Shown piece by piece: positions 16,346-25,280 of a stretch of 64,000 bases of DNA. Position 1 is the first letter of the stretch; every line of letters begins with the position of its first letter. The notes beneath the pieces were generated by a model. The model was given only the letters and a program-made list of their open reading frames with translations. It ran no database searches and was not told the origin of the DNA. The translations under genes and the position numbers were made by a program. Origin of the DNA: Candidatus Saccharimonadota bacterium (GTDB lineage Bacteria; Patescibacteriota; Saccharimonadia; Saccharimonadales; UBA4665); assembly GCA_028286245.1 (NCBI GenBank), contig JAQBRY010000001.1, positions 1 through 64,000 of the forward strand, given 5' to 3'.

Positions 16346-16377
16346 TTAATAAACTTGACTTAAAGTTAGTTTAATGA

Positions 16378-16383
16378 TACTAT
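16378..16383 (+). promoter_or_regulatory. Promoter: TTGACT and TACTAT, leaderless start
   Basis: TTGACT at 16355-16360 and TACTAT at 16378-16383 are 17 bases apart, and TACTAT starts 12 bases before the ATG at 16390. Confidence 0.55.
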
Positions 16384-16389
16384 ATATAG

Positions 16390-17016
16390 ATGCCTCGTCC
16401 CTATATTCATGCGGCCGCAGCAATGCTAGCAGAGCCAAATTATTTACGTATAGAAGAAAAAATGCTGCTCCACGGCGAAAACTTACTAGTTGATGACCGC
16501 CCGGTGGGGTCATCGCTATTTGCGACCCGCATGGCTGAGGTTACCTCAGAGCCAGTTGATGCCTTCTTGTTTACTGCAGACTCTGCAATCCCCGTAGCTG
16601 ACGCCGTTAGAGGCTATTATGAAGTACTAGATGAAGACTTGCCGTATTTGGGGTATGTTGCAGCAAATCGCAAAACCAGTCGATTAAGCACTGTGCCGCG
16701 AATTAGGCATGTTGTGCAAGAAGCAGCTCGGCTTCGTAGAGAATTAAAGGGAGCGAAGCGCGTAGTCGTAGTAGATCAGTTCAAAAATACAGGCATCACC
16801 CTCAACCAAGCGCAGGTTATAGCTCGTACTGCAACGTCTAACGCTGAAGTTATTCCAATTGCCGGGCGATGGTACGAACAAACGTCGCGCAACGACGTCA
16901 TGAAAAGTGGCATGTCATCTGTCCATAGTGCATTTATGTTTACAATTGGTAGGCTCGCAGCCGATCAGCAGCTTACGGGGGCGGCGATTGAAATTCCTAC
17001 CACGATTGATCAATAA
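16390..17016 (+). CDS. Phosphoribosyltransferase-like protein
   Basis: 208 residues. RVVVVDQFKNTGITL at about 124-138 resembles the PRPP-binding loop (two hydrophobic residues, D, then T-G-x-T), with Asp129, Thr134, Gly135 and Thr137 in place, although the second acid of the usual DD pair is Gln. The rest does not match a known nucleobase PRTase, so a binding or regulatory role is possible. A similar loop occurs in the gene at 24161. It leads a two-gene unit with the protein at 17042. Confidence 0.5.
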   Translation: MPRPYIHAAAAMLAEPNYLRIEEKMLLHGENLLVDDRPVGSSLFATRMAEVTSEPVDAFLFTADSAIPVADAVRGYYEVLDEDLPYLGYVAANRKTSRLSTVPRIRHVVQEAARLRRELKGAKRVVVVDQFKNTGITLNQAQVIARTATSNAEVIPIAGRWYEQTSRNDVMKSGMSSVHSAFMFTIGRLAADQQLTGAAIEIPTTIDQ

Positions 17017-17041
17017 TAAGATACTGTCAGGAAGGCACCCT

Positions 17042-17644
17042 ATGGCTACTAACGAAAGACCGCATTTTTCAGAAAGATTACTACACATCGGCGAGCAGGC
17101 CCAGCACGCCATAGGCCAGTCTGCCCTTAGCAAATCCGTGGTACGGACACTGACGGGTTCGCGGTCACCGGCCTATCGTCAGGTGGTATGGCAGTCTAGA
17201 GGTGTGCTGCTAGAAGATCAGGATGTGGAGACAGTACATGTTGCCGGCAACCCAAATTCCGCCTTACTGGCACGCAACTGGAATATTGCCGCCATCATAG
17301 CTTCTGAGGTGGTCCTACTGGACAACATTAGGACCGAGTACGCGCAGTTTAAGTTCCAGGATGCGGTTGCCTACATAGCAGACGGTACGGCACATGTTGG
17401 CATACTGCCGGATAGTAGCGAAGCGCTGTTTGGCGTCTACGCCGAAAATCCGGATGACGAAATTACCATTCCGGCCGAGCGCGCCATAGCAATGCGCCTT
17501 GGCAAAGGCCCGCTGGAAGTTACTATGGGCATCTGGGTCCCGAGTGAGCGCCTGTACGTGGGAGCAGAAAGCGTGCGCGTCGTGGAGCCCATTGTGCCCG
17601 TTGACGCGGTTGCCCGCGACTACCCCGGAGTGATTTTAGTCTAG
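17042..17644 (+). CDS. Hypothetical protein, 200 aa
   Basis: Not recognised. A soluble alpha/beta protein with several repeats of short beta strands (VVWQSRGVLLEDQDVETVHVAG, LEVTMGIWVPSERLYVGAESVRVVE). AGGAAGG lies 6 bases before the ATG at 17042, which fixes the start; the frame is open further up but overlaps the PRTase-like gene. It is co-transcribed with that gene. Confidence 0.6.
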   Translation: MATNERPHFSERLLHIGEQAQHAIGQSALSKSVVRTLTGSRSPAYRQVVWQSRGVLLEDQDVETVHVAGNPNSALLARNWNIAAIIASEVVLLDNIRTEYAQFKFQDAVAYIADGTAHVGILPDSSEALFGVYAENPDDEITIPAERAIAMRLGKGPLEVTMGIWVPSERLYVGAESVRVVEPIVPVDAVARDYPGVILV

Positions 17645-17675
17645 GGGTAATATTTACATTTATGCTTTAATGTGC

Positions 17676-17681
17676 TATAAT
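17676..17681 (+). promoter_or_regulatory. -10 box TATAAT, leaderless start
   Basis: Consensus TATAAT starts 12 bases before the ATG at 17688. Confidence 0.6.
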
Positions 17682-17687
17682 TAAAGT

Positions 17688-18365
17688 ATGAGACGTGTTG
17701 CAAATTATGCCAATCAGTCTGAGGTAGGAGGACGGGCGCCGCGGAAATTAGGCCCTAAACTTTTTGCCGCCTCAACACTGCTGTGTATGCTGGCAGCCTG
17801 CGGCAGCAGCAAAGCCGCGCCAAGCGAAGCCCCCACTGCAGCCGCCCCGCCGGTTGCAACCGCTAGCCCTACTCCTAGTGCGACGCCGCCTGCCGAAGCG
17901 CCATATCAAACAGGACTGCAAATTGTTGGCAACGCCGACTGTCAACGCGACACTACGGCGGCTATTGATTTACTTAAGCAAAAAGATCCGCTTGTATATC
18001 AGAGCGTTAGCCACTACGTTGGCAGGGTCGTATGTCAAAAGGACCAATCGGGTATGCACGCCTACGAACAGCCACCCACCTACCATGTAGGCGACGCAAC
18101 AAGAACCGCCGGCACTATTTGGTATGCCGGTACCATTGCCCACGATACCGAACACGCCAAACTGTACGAAGATTACATGGCACAGCACCCCGGCGTGCTA
18201 ATACCAAATGATATTTGGACCGGTCAAGACGCTGAAGCTACCTGTTTAGCAGTGCAGGCCGACACGCTGACCCACCTGGGCGCTCCACAATACATGATTG
18301 ACAGTGTTAATAATGCCCTCAGCACGAACTATTTCAATATCCCGCTTGATCAGCGCTGGTGGTAA
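17688..18365 (+). CDS. Putative lipoprotein with an HDTEH motif
   Basis: 225 residues. A basic N-terminus and hydrophobic stretch end in a lipobox LAAC with Cys38, followed by a Pro/Ala/Thr linker and a folded domain with four further cysteines. IAHDTEHAKLYEDYM contains H-D-x-E-H, similar to the HExxH arrangement of zinc peptidases but not identical, so metal binding is a guess. It is probably membrane-anchored on the outside. Family not recognised. Confidence 0.65.
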   Translation: MRRVANYANQSEVGGRAPRKLGPKLFAASTLLCMLAACGSSKAAPSEAPTAAAPPVATASPTPSATPPAEAPYQTGLQIVGNADCQRDTTAAIDLLKQKDPLVYQSVSHYVGRVVCQKDQSGMHAYEQPPTYHVGDATRTAGTIWYAGTIAHDTEHAKLYEDYMAQHPGVLIPNDIWTGQDAEATCLAVQADTLTHLGAPQYMIDSVNNALSTNYFNIPLDQRWW

Positions 18366-18452
18366 GCCAGGCTTCTTATTCGCGTGCTAGAAGATACGAT
18401 GCATAAATGATACTATTTATAGAAGTTAACAGATAAAATCGTCAGGACTCAC

Positions 18453-19838
18453 ATGAACAGAAGCTGGATTACCGACACCGTTAGTAAGGTCGACGAGACC
18501 GTCCTGGTAAAGGGCTGGGTGCAAACTCGCCGCGACCACGGAAAATTAATCTTTATTGATGTGCGCGACCGCAGCGGATTTGCACAGGTTGTTTTCCGGG
18601 CTAACGATAATCCTGAACTGTTTGAAAAAGCCTCGACGCTTCGCAGCGAGTTTGTAGTCGCCATTACCGCTACCGTCCAAAAACGCGGCGAGCGCCAAAT
18701 TAACCCCGACCTCGCCACCGGTACCATTGAGCTGCTAGCAACCGATATGCAAATTTTAAACGAGTCGGAAACACCCGTATTCGAAGTTGAAAAAGCCGCC
18801 GAAACCAGCGAAGAGCTTCGCATGCAGTACCGCTACATGGACCTGCGCTCCGAACGCATGCGCAATAACATCGGCATGCGCCACAAAGTTATTAAACTCA
18901 TTCGTGACGAGCTGGACGCTCAAGATTTTTGGGAAATCGAAACACCCTATCTTACCAAAGGGACGCCAGAAGGCGCCCGCGAATTTATAGTTCCGGCCCG
19001 CTTGAGCCCCGGAAGCTTTTACGTCTTGCCGCAATCGCCGCAGCAGTTTAAACAGCTGCTCATGATTGGCGGCACCGAGCGCTACTTTCAGATAGCCCGC
19101 TGCTTTAGAGACGAAGACACCCGCGGCGACCGTCAGGCCGAGTTTACCCAGATGGACTTAGAAATGAGTTTTGTTGAGCAAGAAGACGTCATGGCACTTA
19201 ATGAAGCGCTGCTCATTAAAATTGTCGAGAAATTATACCCAGAAAAGCGCATTCAGCAGGTGCCATTCCCGCGCATTCCCTACGCCGAAGCTATGGAAAA
19301 ATACGGCAACGACCGTCCGGACATCCGCGAAGACAAAGAGGATCCCAACCTCTTAGCGTTCTGCTGGGTAGTGGACTTTCCAATGTTTGAAAAAACAGAG
19401 CAGGGCGGCTGGACCTTTACGCACAACCCCTTCAGCGCTACTAGGCCCGAATTTGCCGAGGACCTGGCCAGCAAGACTAACCTCGAAAATATTATTGCCG
19501 CCCAGTACGACATCGTGCTTAACGGTTACGAAATCGGTGGCGGTAGTATCCGCAACCATCGTCCGGCCGCGCTGCGCAGCGTGCTAGAAATCATTGGCTA
19601 CAGCCCTGCCGAAATTGAAGCGAACTTTGGCCATGTTTTACGCGCCTTTGACTTTGGCGCACCACCGCACGGCGGTATTGCCTGGGGCTTGGAACGGCTA
19701 GTAATGCTCCTCCAAAACGAACCAAGCATCCGCGACGTTATGGCTTTTCCAAAGACCGGCGACAGCCGTGATTTGCTTATGGGTGCTCCGTCACCATTAT
19801 CGGCACAAGCCCTCAAAGACGCCGGGCTTACAAAATAG
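18453..19838 (+). CDS. aspS: Aspartyl-tRNA synthetase lacking the GAD domain
   Basis: A bacterial-type class II AspRS of 461 residues; usual bacterial enzymes have about 590. The OB anticodon-binding domain (about 1-105), motif 2 (FRDEDTRGDRQAEF, 218-231) and motif 3 (GGIAWGLERLVML, 407-419) are intact. YGNDRPD at 284-290 leads almost directly into WVVDFPMFE at 305-313, exactly where the GAD domain of about 130 residues is normally inserted. His29 in RRDHG is the residue I recall in non-discriminating enzymes, but Arg81 nearby fits the discriminating type, so tRNA-Asn charging is open. GATACT/TACTAT near 18410 and AGGA 5 bases before the ATG give a leadered mRNA. Confidence 0.93.
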   Translation: MNRSWITDTVSKVDETVLVKGWVQTRRDHGKLIFIDVRDRSGFAQVVFRANDNPELFEKASTLRSEFVVAITATVQKRGERQINPDLATGTIELLATDMQILNESETPVFEVEKAAETSEELRMQYRYMDLRSERMRNNIGMRHKVIKLIRDELDAQDFWEIETPYLTKGTPEGAREFIVPARLSPGSFYVLPQSPQQFKQLLMIGGTERYFQIARCFRDEDTRGDRQAEFTQMDLEMSFVEQEDVMALNEALLIKIVEKLYPEKRIQQVPFPRIPYAEAMEKYGNDRPDIREDKEDPNLLAFCWVVDFPMFEKTEQGGWTFTHNPFSATRPEFAEDLASKTNLENIIAAQYDIVLNGYEIGGGSIRNHRPAALRSVLEIIGYSPAEIEANFGHVLRAFDFGAPPHGGIAWGLERLVMLLQNEPSIRDVMAFPKTGDSRDLLMGAPSPLSAQALKDAGLTK

Positions 19839-19868
19839 ACTCCAGGAGAGAATACATTGATCTGGGCA

Positions 19869-19902
19869 TTGACAGTTAATGTATTAGCAGCTAAACTATT
19901 AA
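19869..19902 (+). promoter_or_regulatory. Promoter with MarR-type dyad operator
   Basis: TTGACA (19869-19874) and TAAACT (19892-19897) are 17 bases apart. A dyad TTAAT-gta-TTAG-cag-CTAA-act-ATTAA spans 19876-19902, symmetrical except for one triplet in each half, and covers the spacer and -10. This fits repression by the MarR protein encoded just downstream. Confidence 0.6.
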
Positions 19903-19909
19903 GTAACTA

Positions 19910-20362
19910 ATGCATTCCACTGATACACATATTCAACTCCTAGTCCGTCTTGGCGAAAGCTTTTCGTCAATTGCTAAAGAAATTAAGCTGCAGCACGGCC
20001 AGGATTACACCTGCTTTACCCCAGCGCTTGATAAGGTGCTAACTATTATCGGCGACGACGAAACTATCAACGTCAAGCACATCGCTGCCTTTTTGAGCAT
20101 CACCTCCGGTGCAGCTACGCAGCACATTGCCGCCCTGGAAAAGGAGGAGGCAATTGTTCGTGTTGCTAATCCGGATGATAGACGCGAAGTCATTCTTCAC
20201 CTAACGCAAAAGGGCAAGGAAGCTTACGAAAGGATCAAAACCTATCGTTTACAGCTGTTGCAAGAGATTTTTAGTGGTTTAGATGACAAAGAGCTTACGT
20301 TAATGGTAGATTTGATAACAAAGGCAAGCCAGAATATATCTAATAAGGAGATAAAAACATGA
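19910..20362 (+). CDS. MarR-family transcriptional regulator
   Basis: A 150-residue winged-helix protein. ISVKHIAAF-like helix (NVKHIAAFLSITSGAATQHIAALEKEE split over the turn-helix) and the wing NPDDRREVILHLTQKGKEAYE are classic MarR features; terminal helices form the dimer. It probably represses its own operon and responds to a drug or phenolic ligand. It overlaps the MMPL exporter start by 4 bases (ATGA), and an operator-like dyad sits on its promoter. Confidence 0.9.
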   Translation: MHSTDTHIQLLVRLGESFSSIAKEIKLQHGQDYTCFTPALDKVLTIIGDDETINVKHIAAFLSITSGAATQHIAALEKEEAIVRVANPDDRREVILHLTQKGKEAYERIKTYRLQLLQEIFSGLDDKELTLMVDLITKASQNISNKEIKT

Positions 20363-22479
20363 TGCAAAAACTCGGTGACTTTATAATTAAGCGACGTTGG
20401 TGGGTACTTATAACCTGGATCGTTGCCGCCGTGCTCATCGTTGGTCTTTCGCCCGCTATCAGTACTATTCAAAGTAATGACCAGAGCAGCTTCTTGCCGG
20501 AAAAATATGAATCGGTGCAGGCCCAAAAGGTTGCTCAAAAAGTTTCCAAACTTAGCGACGCTCCCACCGATATTATCGTCTTTAAGAACAAAGATGGCAG
20601 CGTCCTTACGAGCAGCCAACAAGCCACTGTCAGCAGTGCAGTCGACGCCCTCTCCAAGCAGCACATCAGCCAGGTTGAGAGCATTGTTACCAGTGACCAG
20701 CAGCTGGCTCCTACCAAAAAGGCCCAGCTTGCAACCGTTACTTACAAAGGTACGGCCGACAACAAAGATACTATTGCTGCCGTGCAAAAAGTTCGTGATG
20801 CCGTTAATAAGCAGCTTGCCGGTACCAACCTAAAGGGCGGTGTAACTGGTGGCGAAGCCATTTCTTACGACACGCAAGATTCCGCCGAAAAGGCACTGGC
20901 TATTGTAGGCATTGGAACGATCCTACTTGTCCTCTTGCTGCCGGCCTTTATTTTTAAAAGTCCGCTCGCCGGTATTCTGCCAGTGGTTGCAGTCGGTATT
21001 GTGTACTCTATAAGTAACGCCCTTATTTCTGACGCCGGACACTTGTTTAACTTTACAATGAGCCAGCAGTTAAGCGTGCTCTTTACCGTTGTTCTGTTTG
21101 GTATTGGTACCGATTACATATTATTCTTGCTCTTCCGCTACCGTGAGCGCCTTCGCAGTGGTGATCACACCCGTGAGGCAGTCAGTTTTGCACTCGGCCG
21201 AGCTGGAGAAGCCATTCTGTCGGCCGCGCTGGTGGTGCTCACCTCCTTTGCTGCCTTGTTCTTTGCAGACTTTGGCATCTTTTCGTCCCTGGCACCGGGC
21301 CTCGTTATATGTGTACTGGTAATGATGATTGCCGCCCTGACACTAGTGCCGGCTTTGGTAGCCATTATTGGCGAAAAAGTCTTCTGGCCAAGCAAAGCTT
21401 GGATGGTCCAGTCAGAAAAACCTACTATTTCTAAAAAAGTAGGTGGCCAAATCAGCAAGCGTCCCGGCTTTATTACGGGAGTTGTGGTTGTGGCGCTCTT
21501 AGTACTTAGCTTCTTTGCCTTTAACTTTAAGCCGGACTTTAGCTCCTTTAGTCAGCCGCCAAAGGGAACTGCCTCAGCCGCAGCCTACACCGACCTTACC
21601 TCTGCCTTCCCGGCCGGTACCCTTAATCCGACTCCTATTTACGTCACTAGCACCACACCGCTTACCACTGCAGACGTTAAGCCGCTTAGTGATAAGCTTG
21701 CCGGTTCCGACGACGTTTCTAAAGTCCTTCCAACTGTACTTACCGCCGATAAAAAGACTGCCATAGTATCCGTAGTTCTAAAGAGCGACCCATACAGCAG
21801 TACTTCTATTAACGCTATTAGTGGTCCGATCCGGGACGTTGCGCACAGCTACAACACTGCTACAACTAAAGTTTACGTCGGTGGTGCTACCGGTGCGATT
21901 GCCGATGTTCAGGCAGTAACTGAGCGTGACCTAAGAGTCATTTTTCCCATTGCCGCGATCTTTATTTTTGTTATTCTAGCCGTCCTGTTGCGCAGCCTGG
22001 TGGCGCCGATTATTTTGTTGATCTGCGTAAGTCTCGGCTACGCGGCAACCTTGGGTGCAACGACCTTGATTTTTCAGACTATTGGCGGCAACGCCGGTTT
22101 GATATCCTTCATTCCGCTCTTTATGTATATCTTTGTGGTGGCAATTGGCACCGACTATAACATTTTGACGGTTACCCGACTGCGCGAAGAAATTAGTGAA
22201 GGCAATGATCCGCGAACCGCAGCCGATCTAACGGTAGAGCACAGTAGCGCTACAGTAGTTTCGGCCGGGTTTATCCTAGCAGCAACTTTTGCCTCGCTTA
22301 TCCTGGGTGGCATTAGTTTCCTATCACAGATGGGCGCGTCCATCGCCATTGGCGTGGCACTCTCGGCCTTTGTAATTGCACCCTTCCTAATACCGAGCGT
22401 TTCGGCCCTGCTGGGATACGCTATCTGGTGGCCATCACACCGTCCTACTAAAAAACCCGAAAATATAGCTAAGGCATAG
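20359..22479 (+). CDS. MMPL/RND-family transporter
   Basis: A 706-residue inner-membrane transporter with two repeats of one helix, a large outer loop and five helices, the MMPL layout. Motifs around GTDYILFLLFRYRER (first half) and GTDYNILTVTRLREE (second half) are the family's conserved helix blocks, and the acidic residues that carry protons are present. It exports lipids or hydrophobic drugs using proton flux. AAGGAG precedes the start. As part of a MarR-controlled operon with an MFS pump, drug export is more likely than lipid export, but that is inference. Confidence 0.9.
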   Translation: MMQKLGDFIIKRRWWVLITWIVAAVLIVGLSPAISTIQSNDQSSFLPEKYESVQAQKVAQKVSKLSDAPTDIIVFKNKDGSVLTSSQQATVSSAVDALSKQHISQVESIVTSDQQLAPTKKAQLATVTYKGTADNKDTIAAVQKVRDAVNKQLAGTNLKGGVTGGEAISYDTQDSAEKALAIVGIGTILLVLLLPAFIFKSPLAGILPVVAVGIVYSISNALISDAGHLFNFTMSQQLSVLFTVVLFGIGTDYILFLLFRYRERLRSGDHTREAVSFALGRAGEAILSAALVVLTSFAALFFADFGIFSSLAPGLVICVLVMMIAALTLVPALVAIIGEKVFWPSKAWMVQSEKPTISKKVGGQISKRPGFITGVVVVALLVLSFFAFNFKPDFSSFSQPPKGTASAAAYTDLTSAFPAGTLNPTPIYVTSTTPLTTADVKPLSDKLAGSDDVSKVLPTVLTADKKTAIVSVVLKSDPYSSTSINAISGPIRDVAHSYNTATTKVYVGGATGAIADVQAVTERDLRVIFPIAAIFIFVILAVLLRSLVAPIILLICVSLGYAATLGATTLIFQTIGGNAGLISFIPLFMYIFVVAIGTDYNILTVTRLREEISEGNDPRTAADLTVEHSSATVVSAGFILAATFASLILGGISFLSQMGASIAIGVALSAFVIAPFLIPSVSALLGYAIWWPSHRPTKKPENIAKA

Positions 22480-22502
22480 CCTACGACATGAAAGGAACAA
22501 TA

Positions 22503-24140
22503 ATGAATCTATTAAATATGTTTAAAAAGAAGCCGTTGGCAGTAGTGGCTCTCGATGAGCGAGGCAGCGTTGATGCTGCCACAGCCGCTCACCCGGCAGA
22601 CGGCCCCCAAGACCGCAGCCACGCCGAGATCTTAGTGGTAGTGGGCGCCCTGATGCTCGCCATGCTGCTTTCTGCTCTCGATCAAACCATTGTTTCTACG
22701 GCCTTGCCAACCATCGCCGTAGATTTGAATGGGCTGAGTAAGCTCTCCTGGGTAGCCACTGCCTATCTGCTGAGCAGCGCCATCGTCACGCCTATTTACG
22801 GTAAACTCGGTGACCTGTTTGGCCGTAAAAAAATCTTCCAAATTGCCATTATTATATTTTTGATTGGTTCGGCTCTTTGTGGACTAAGTCAAAACATTGA
22901 TCAGTTAGTATTCTTCCGGGCCCTGCAGGGAATTGGTGGTGGTGGACTAATGGCGCTTATTTTAGCAATCATTGGCGACATTGTACCACCGCGCCAACGT
23001 GGCCGTTACCAGGGTTACTTTGGAGCCGTCTTTGCCGTATCAAGCGTAGCCGGTCCTCTACTAGGTGGCCTGTTCACGGAGCACCTTTCCTGGCGCTGGA
23101 TTTTCTACATAAACATCCCGCTCGGTTTGATTGCTCTCAGTGCCGTAGGTGCTAAATTGCACCTGCCGGCAGTTCGTCTTAAGCGCAAAATTGACTACCT
23201 GGGCGCAGCCCTACTGGCCATAGCCATTACGACTATTCTGTTAGTTTCAGTTTGGGGTGGTACACAGTACGCCTGGGGCTCAGGCACTATCATGAGCCTG
23301 ATTGCTACCGCCGTTATCTTTACCGGCGCCTTTATTGTCCGAGAAAAGCACGCTGCCGAACCAATCATTCCACTTGGCCTCTTTAGAAGCGACATATTTG
23401 TAGTGTCCGTCCTACTGTCGCTACTGTCAGGTATCGCCATGTTTGCCAGCATCCTTTACATCCCGCAGTACCAACAAATTGTGCGCGGCAACACGCCAAC
23501 CGAATCCGGACTACTCATGCTGCCGTTGGTACTTGGACTGCTGCTCGCTTCCACCCTATCCGGTCGTTACGTCAGTAAGTCAGGGCACTACCGTAAGATG
23601 CCAATTATTGGTACCGCGCTCCTCACCTTTGGCATATGGCTCTTTAGCCACCTAACACTTACTACCAGTCACTTTGTACTCTCCATTTGGATGCTGATCA
23701 TCGGTGCCGGCCTCGGTATGTTTATGCAAGTTGCCACCCTGGCTGTACAAAACTCAACCAAGCGCGAAATGCTCGGTACCGCCACCAGTACAGTAATCTT
23801 CTTCCGGAGCATTGGTAGCAGCCTGGGAGGCGCCGTCTTTGGCACCATCCTGACTGCTCGTCTAACCCACCACATTCAGCAGGTACTACCAAATGTCTCC
23901 GGAGTCGCCAATGGCGTGCTACATACCGGCGTCAGCAAACTGCCAGACAACTTAAAGCACCAAGTCCTCGGTGCTTACGTTAACTCCTTCCATGACATGT
24001 TCTTACTGGCAATTCCATTCACCGTAGCCGCCTTTATTGTCTCGCTTTTCTTACGTGAGACCCCGCTCCGTAACTCTACCCGTGAAATGGCTCAAGCCGA
24101 AGGCTTTGAGGGCGAACACCACAACAAGCAAACGAGCTAG
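22503..24140 (+). CDS. DHA2-family MFS multidrug efflux transporter
   Basis: 545 residues from ATG 22503, with AAAGGAAC five bases upstream; the ATG at 22488 lacks such a site. About 14 membrane helices. LGDLFGRKK is MFS motif A and GGGGLMALILAIIGD with RWIFYINIPLG are DHA2 signature blocks. It is a proton-coupled drug exporter of the EmrB/QacA type. Last gene of the MarR-MMPL-MFS operon. Confidence 0.92.
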   Translation: MNLLNMFKKKPLAVVALDERGSVDAATAAHPADGPQDRSHAEILVVVGALMLAMLLSALDQTIVSTALPTIAVDLNGLSKLSWVATAYLLSSAIVTPIYGKLGDLFGRKKIFQIAIIIFLIGSALCGLSQNIDQLVFFRALQGIGGGGLMALILAIIGDIVPPRQRGRYQGYFGAVFAVSSVAGPLLGGLFTEHLSWRWIFYINIPLGLIALSAVGAKLHLPAVRLKRKIDYLGAALLAIAITTILLVSVWGGTQYAWGSGTIMSLIATAVIFTGAFIVREKHAAEPIIPLGLFRSDIFVVSVLLSLLSGIAMFASILYIPQYQQIVRGNTPTESGLLMLPLVLGLLLASTLSGRYVSKSGHYRKMPIIGTALLTFGIWLFSHLTLTTSHFVLSIWMLIIGAGLGMFMQVATLAVQNSTKREMLGTATSTVIFFRSIGSSLGGAVFGTILTARLTHHIQQVLPNVSGVANGVLHTGVSKLPDNLKHQVLGAYVNSFHDMFLLAIPFTVAAFIVSLFLRETPLRNSTREMAQAEGFEGEHHNKQTS

Positions 24141-24160
24141 CGCACTGACAATCGGCCTAA

Positions 24161-25267
24161 TTACAGCTTGTACGAATTATCCGGTTTTACGTTAATTATA
24201 TAATCCGAATCGTCCTTCCAATTGTTCGACTCTTCCGGCATAGTTTCGTTTAGAGGGAGATACTTTGGTTTAATACTATCGTTCTCGGGATTGCTTAGAT
24301 GGTGTGGAGAGTTAATTAGCTTGCCCTCAGTCATAAAAAGGCTGTTGTAAGGACTCGACGTATCGATTTCGTACTGATATTGTTTGTAACTTTCATGTAG
24401 CTTAAACTCATCGTAGTTTTTGCGAGACTTAGCGTATAAAGCAAATTTGTCTCGCAGATTATTGGTGGTAAGGACTGCTACCGGCCGGCCGAAAAGTCTG
24501 GCAAAATGCTCTTGCGCATACTCTAAGGTGTTGCCGGAGCACATGTCTTCATCAAAGACTACGAGCGCTCTGCCAACCGATTCCGAACGCAACCGCTGCA
24601 CTTCATCATGACTAAGCATGGGTGCCGCGTCACCATGCTTATAGCGGGAAAACCTAACGGGATAAAAGAGGGAATCACCTTGCGGGCGAGCCTGTTCTCT
24701 CGTCATGAATGTGCCGGCGCCTGCAATGAGTCCGCCGTGGCAGAGGCTTAAAAAGAGTACGTCTTCCTTACCAACCAGCTCCGCTAAACGAGCGGCCGCA
24801 TCGGTAATTTTTTCTAGGCTAGTAGAATCAAACGTCGTAATGTCCTTGGTTTGGTGAACAGGAGTGTCAAAGGCAAGTCTGCTACCAGGATTGTCGCTCA
24901 AAAGGTCATAGATTGTAGCGGGCGTTGTAGTACCGTCAAAAACGCTAAGAGCAAATTTAGTTACTGCGCGTACGCCCTCAAACGTTACGCCTGTGTATGC
25001 AGTGTCGGCTTTGGTATCAAGAAGCGAACGGATGAGTCTTGCAACCGAGAGTACGGCTGGAGCATCGTCGCGCCATTCGAGGCTACGCTCTATGGTAGAA
25101 ACGACTTCGCCAAAAGTACCGTCATACTGCATATCCTCTAAGCGTATATGCGTGAGTGCCTGCGCCAGCGCCGGAGCTGCTTCATGAACACCAGAAACGT
25201 CCGGCGCATACTCCCATTTGGGGTACTCTTCTATACCGAGATTATCCTCATAGTTTAGTGTACTCAT
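24161..25267 (-). CDS. Phosphoribosyltransferase-like protein paired with FHA-PP2C
   Basis: 368 residues. RALVVFDEDMCSGNTLEY at about 233-250 is a PRPP-loop-like segment with acidic pair Asp239-Glu240 and S-G-N-T, and LFLSLCHGGLIAGAG at about 171-185 resembles the PPi-binding loop of PRTases. The N-terminal 150 residues are helical and the C-terminal 110 residues look disordered and polar. Its substrate is unknown. It begins 13 bases after the FHA-PP2C gene ends, so the two act together. PRTase-like proteins occur beside PP2C phosphatases in ter-type stress loci, which is a possible parallel. Confidence 0.55.
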   Translation of the reverse strand: MSTLNYEDNLGIEEYPKWEYAPDVSGVHEAAPALAQALTHIRLEDMQYDGTFGEVVSTIERSLEWRDDAPAVLSVARLIRSLLDTKADTAYTGVTFEGVRAVTKFALSVFDGTTTPATIYDLLSDNPGSRLAFDTPVHQTKDITTFDSTSLEKITDAAARLAELVGKEDVLFLSLCHGGLIAGAGTFMTREQARPQGDSLFYPVRFSRYKHGDAAPMLSHDEVQRLRSESVGRALVVFDEDMCSGNTLEYAQEHFARLFGRPVAVLTTNNLRDKFALYAKSRKNYDEFKLHESYKQYQYEIDTSSPYNSLFMTEGKLINSPHHLSNPENDSIKPKYLPLNETMPEESNNWKDDSDYIINVKPDNSYKL

Positions 25268-25280
25268 ATGGCGCTACAAG

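Noticed and set aside
16359-16376. CTTAAAG-N4-TTTAATG as a further two-component site
   Set aside because: The 11-base repeat is there, but it runs into the -10 region, so the promoter geometry differs from the three matching sites.
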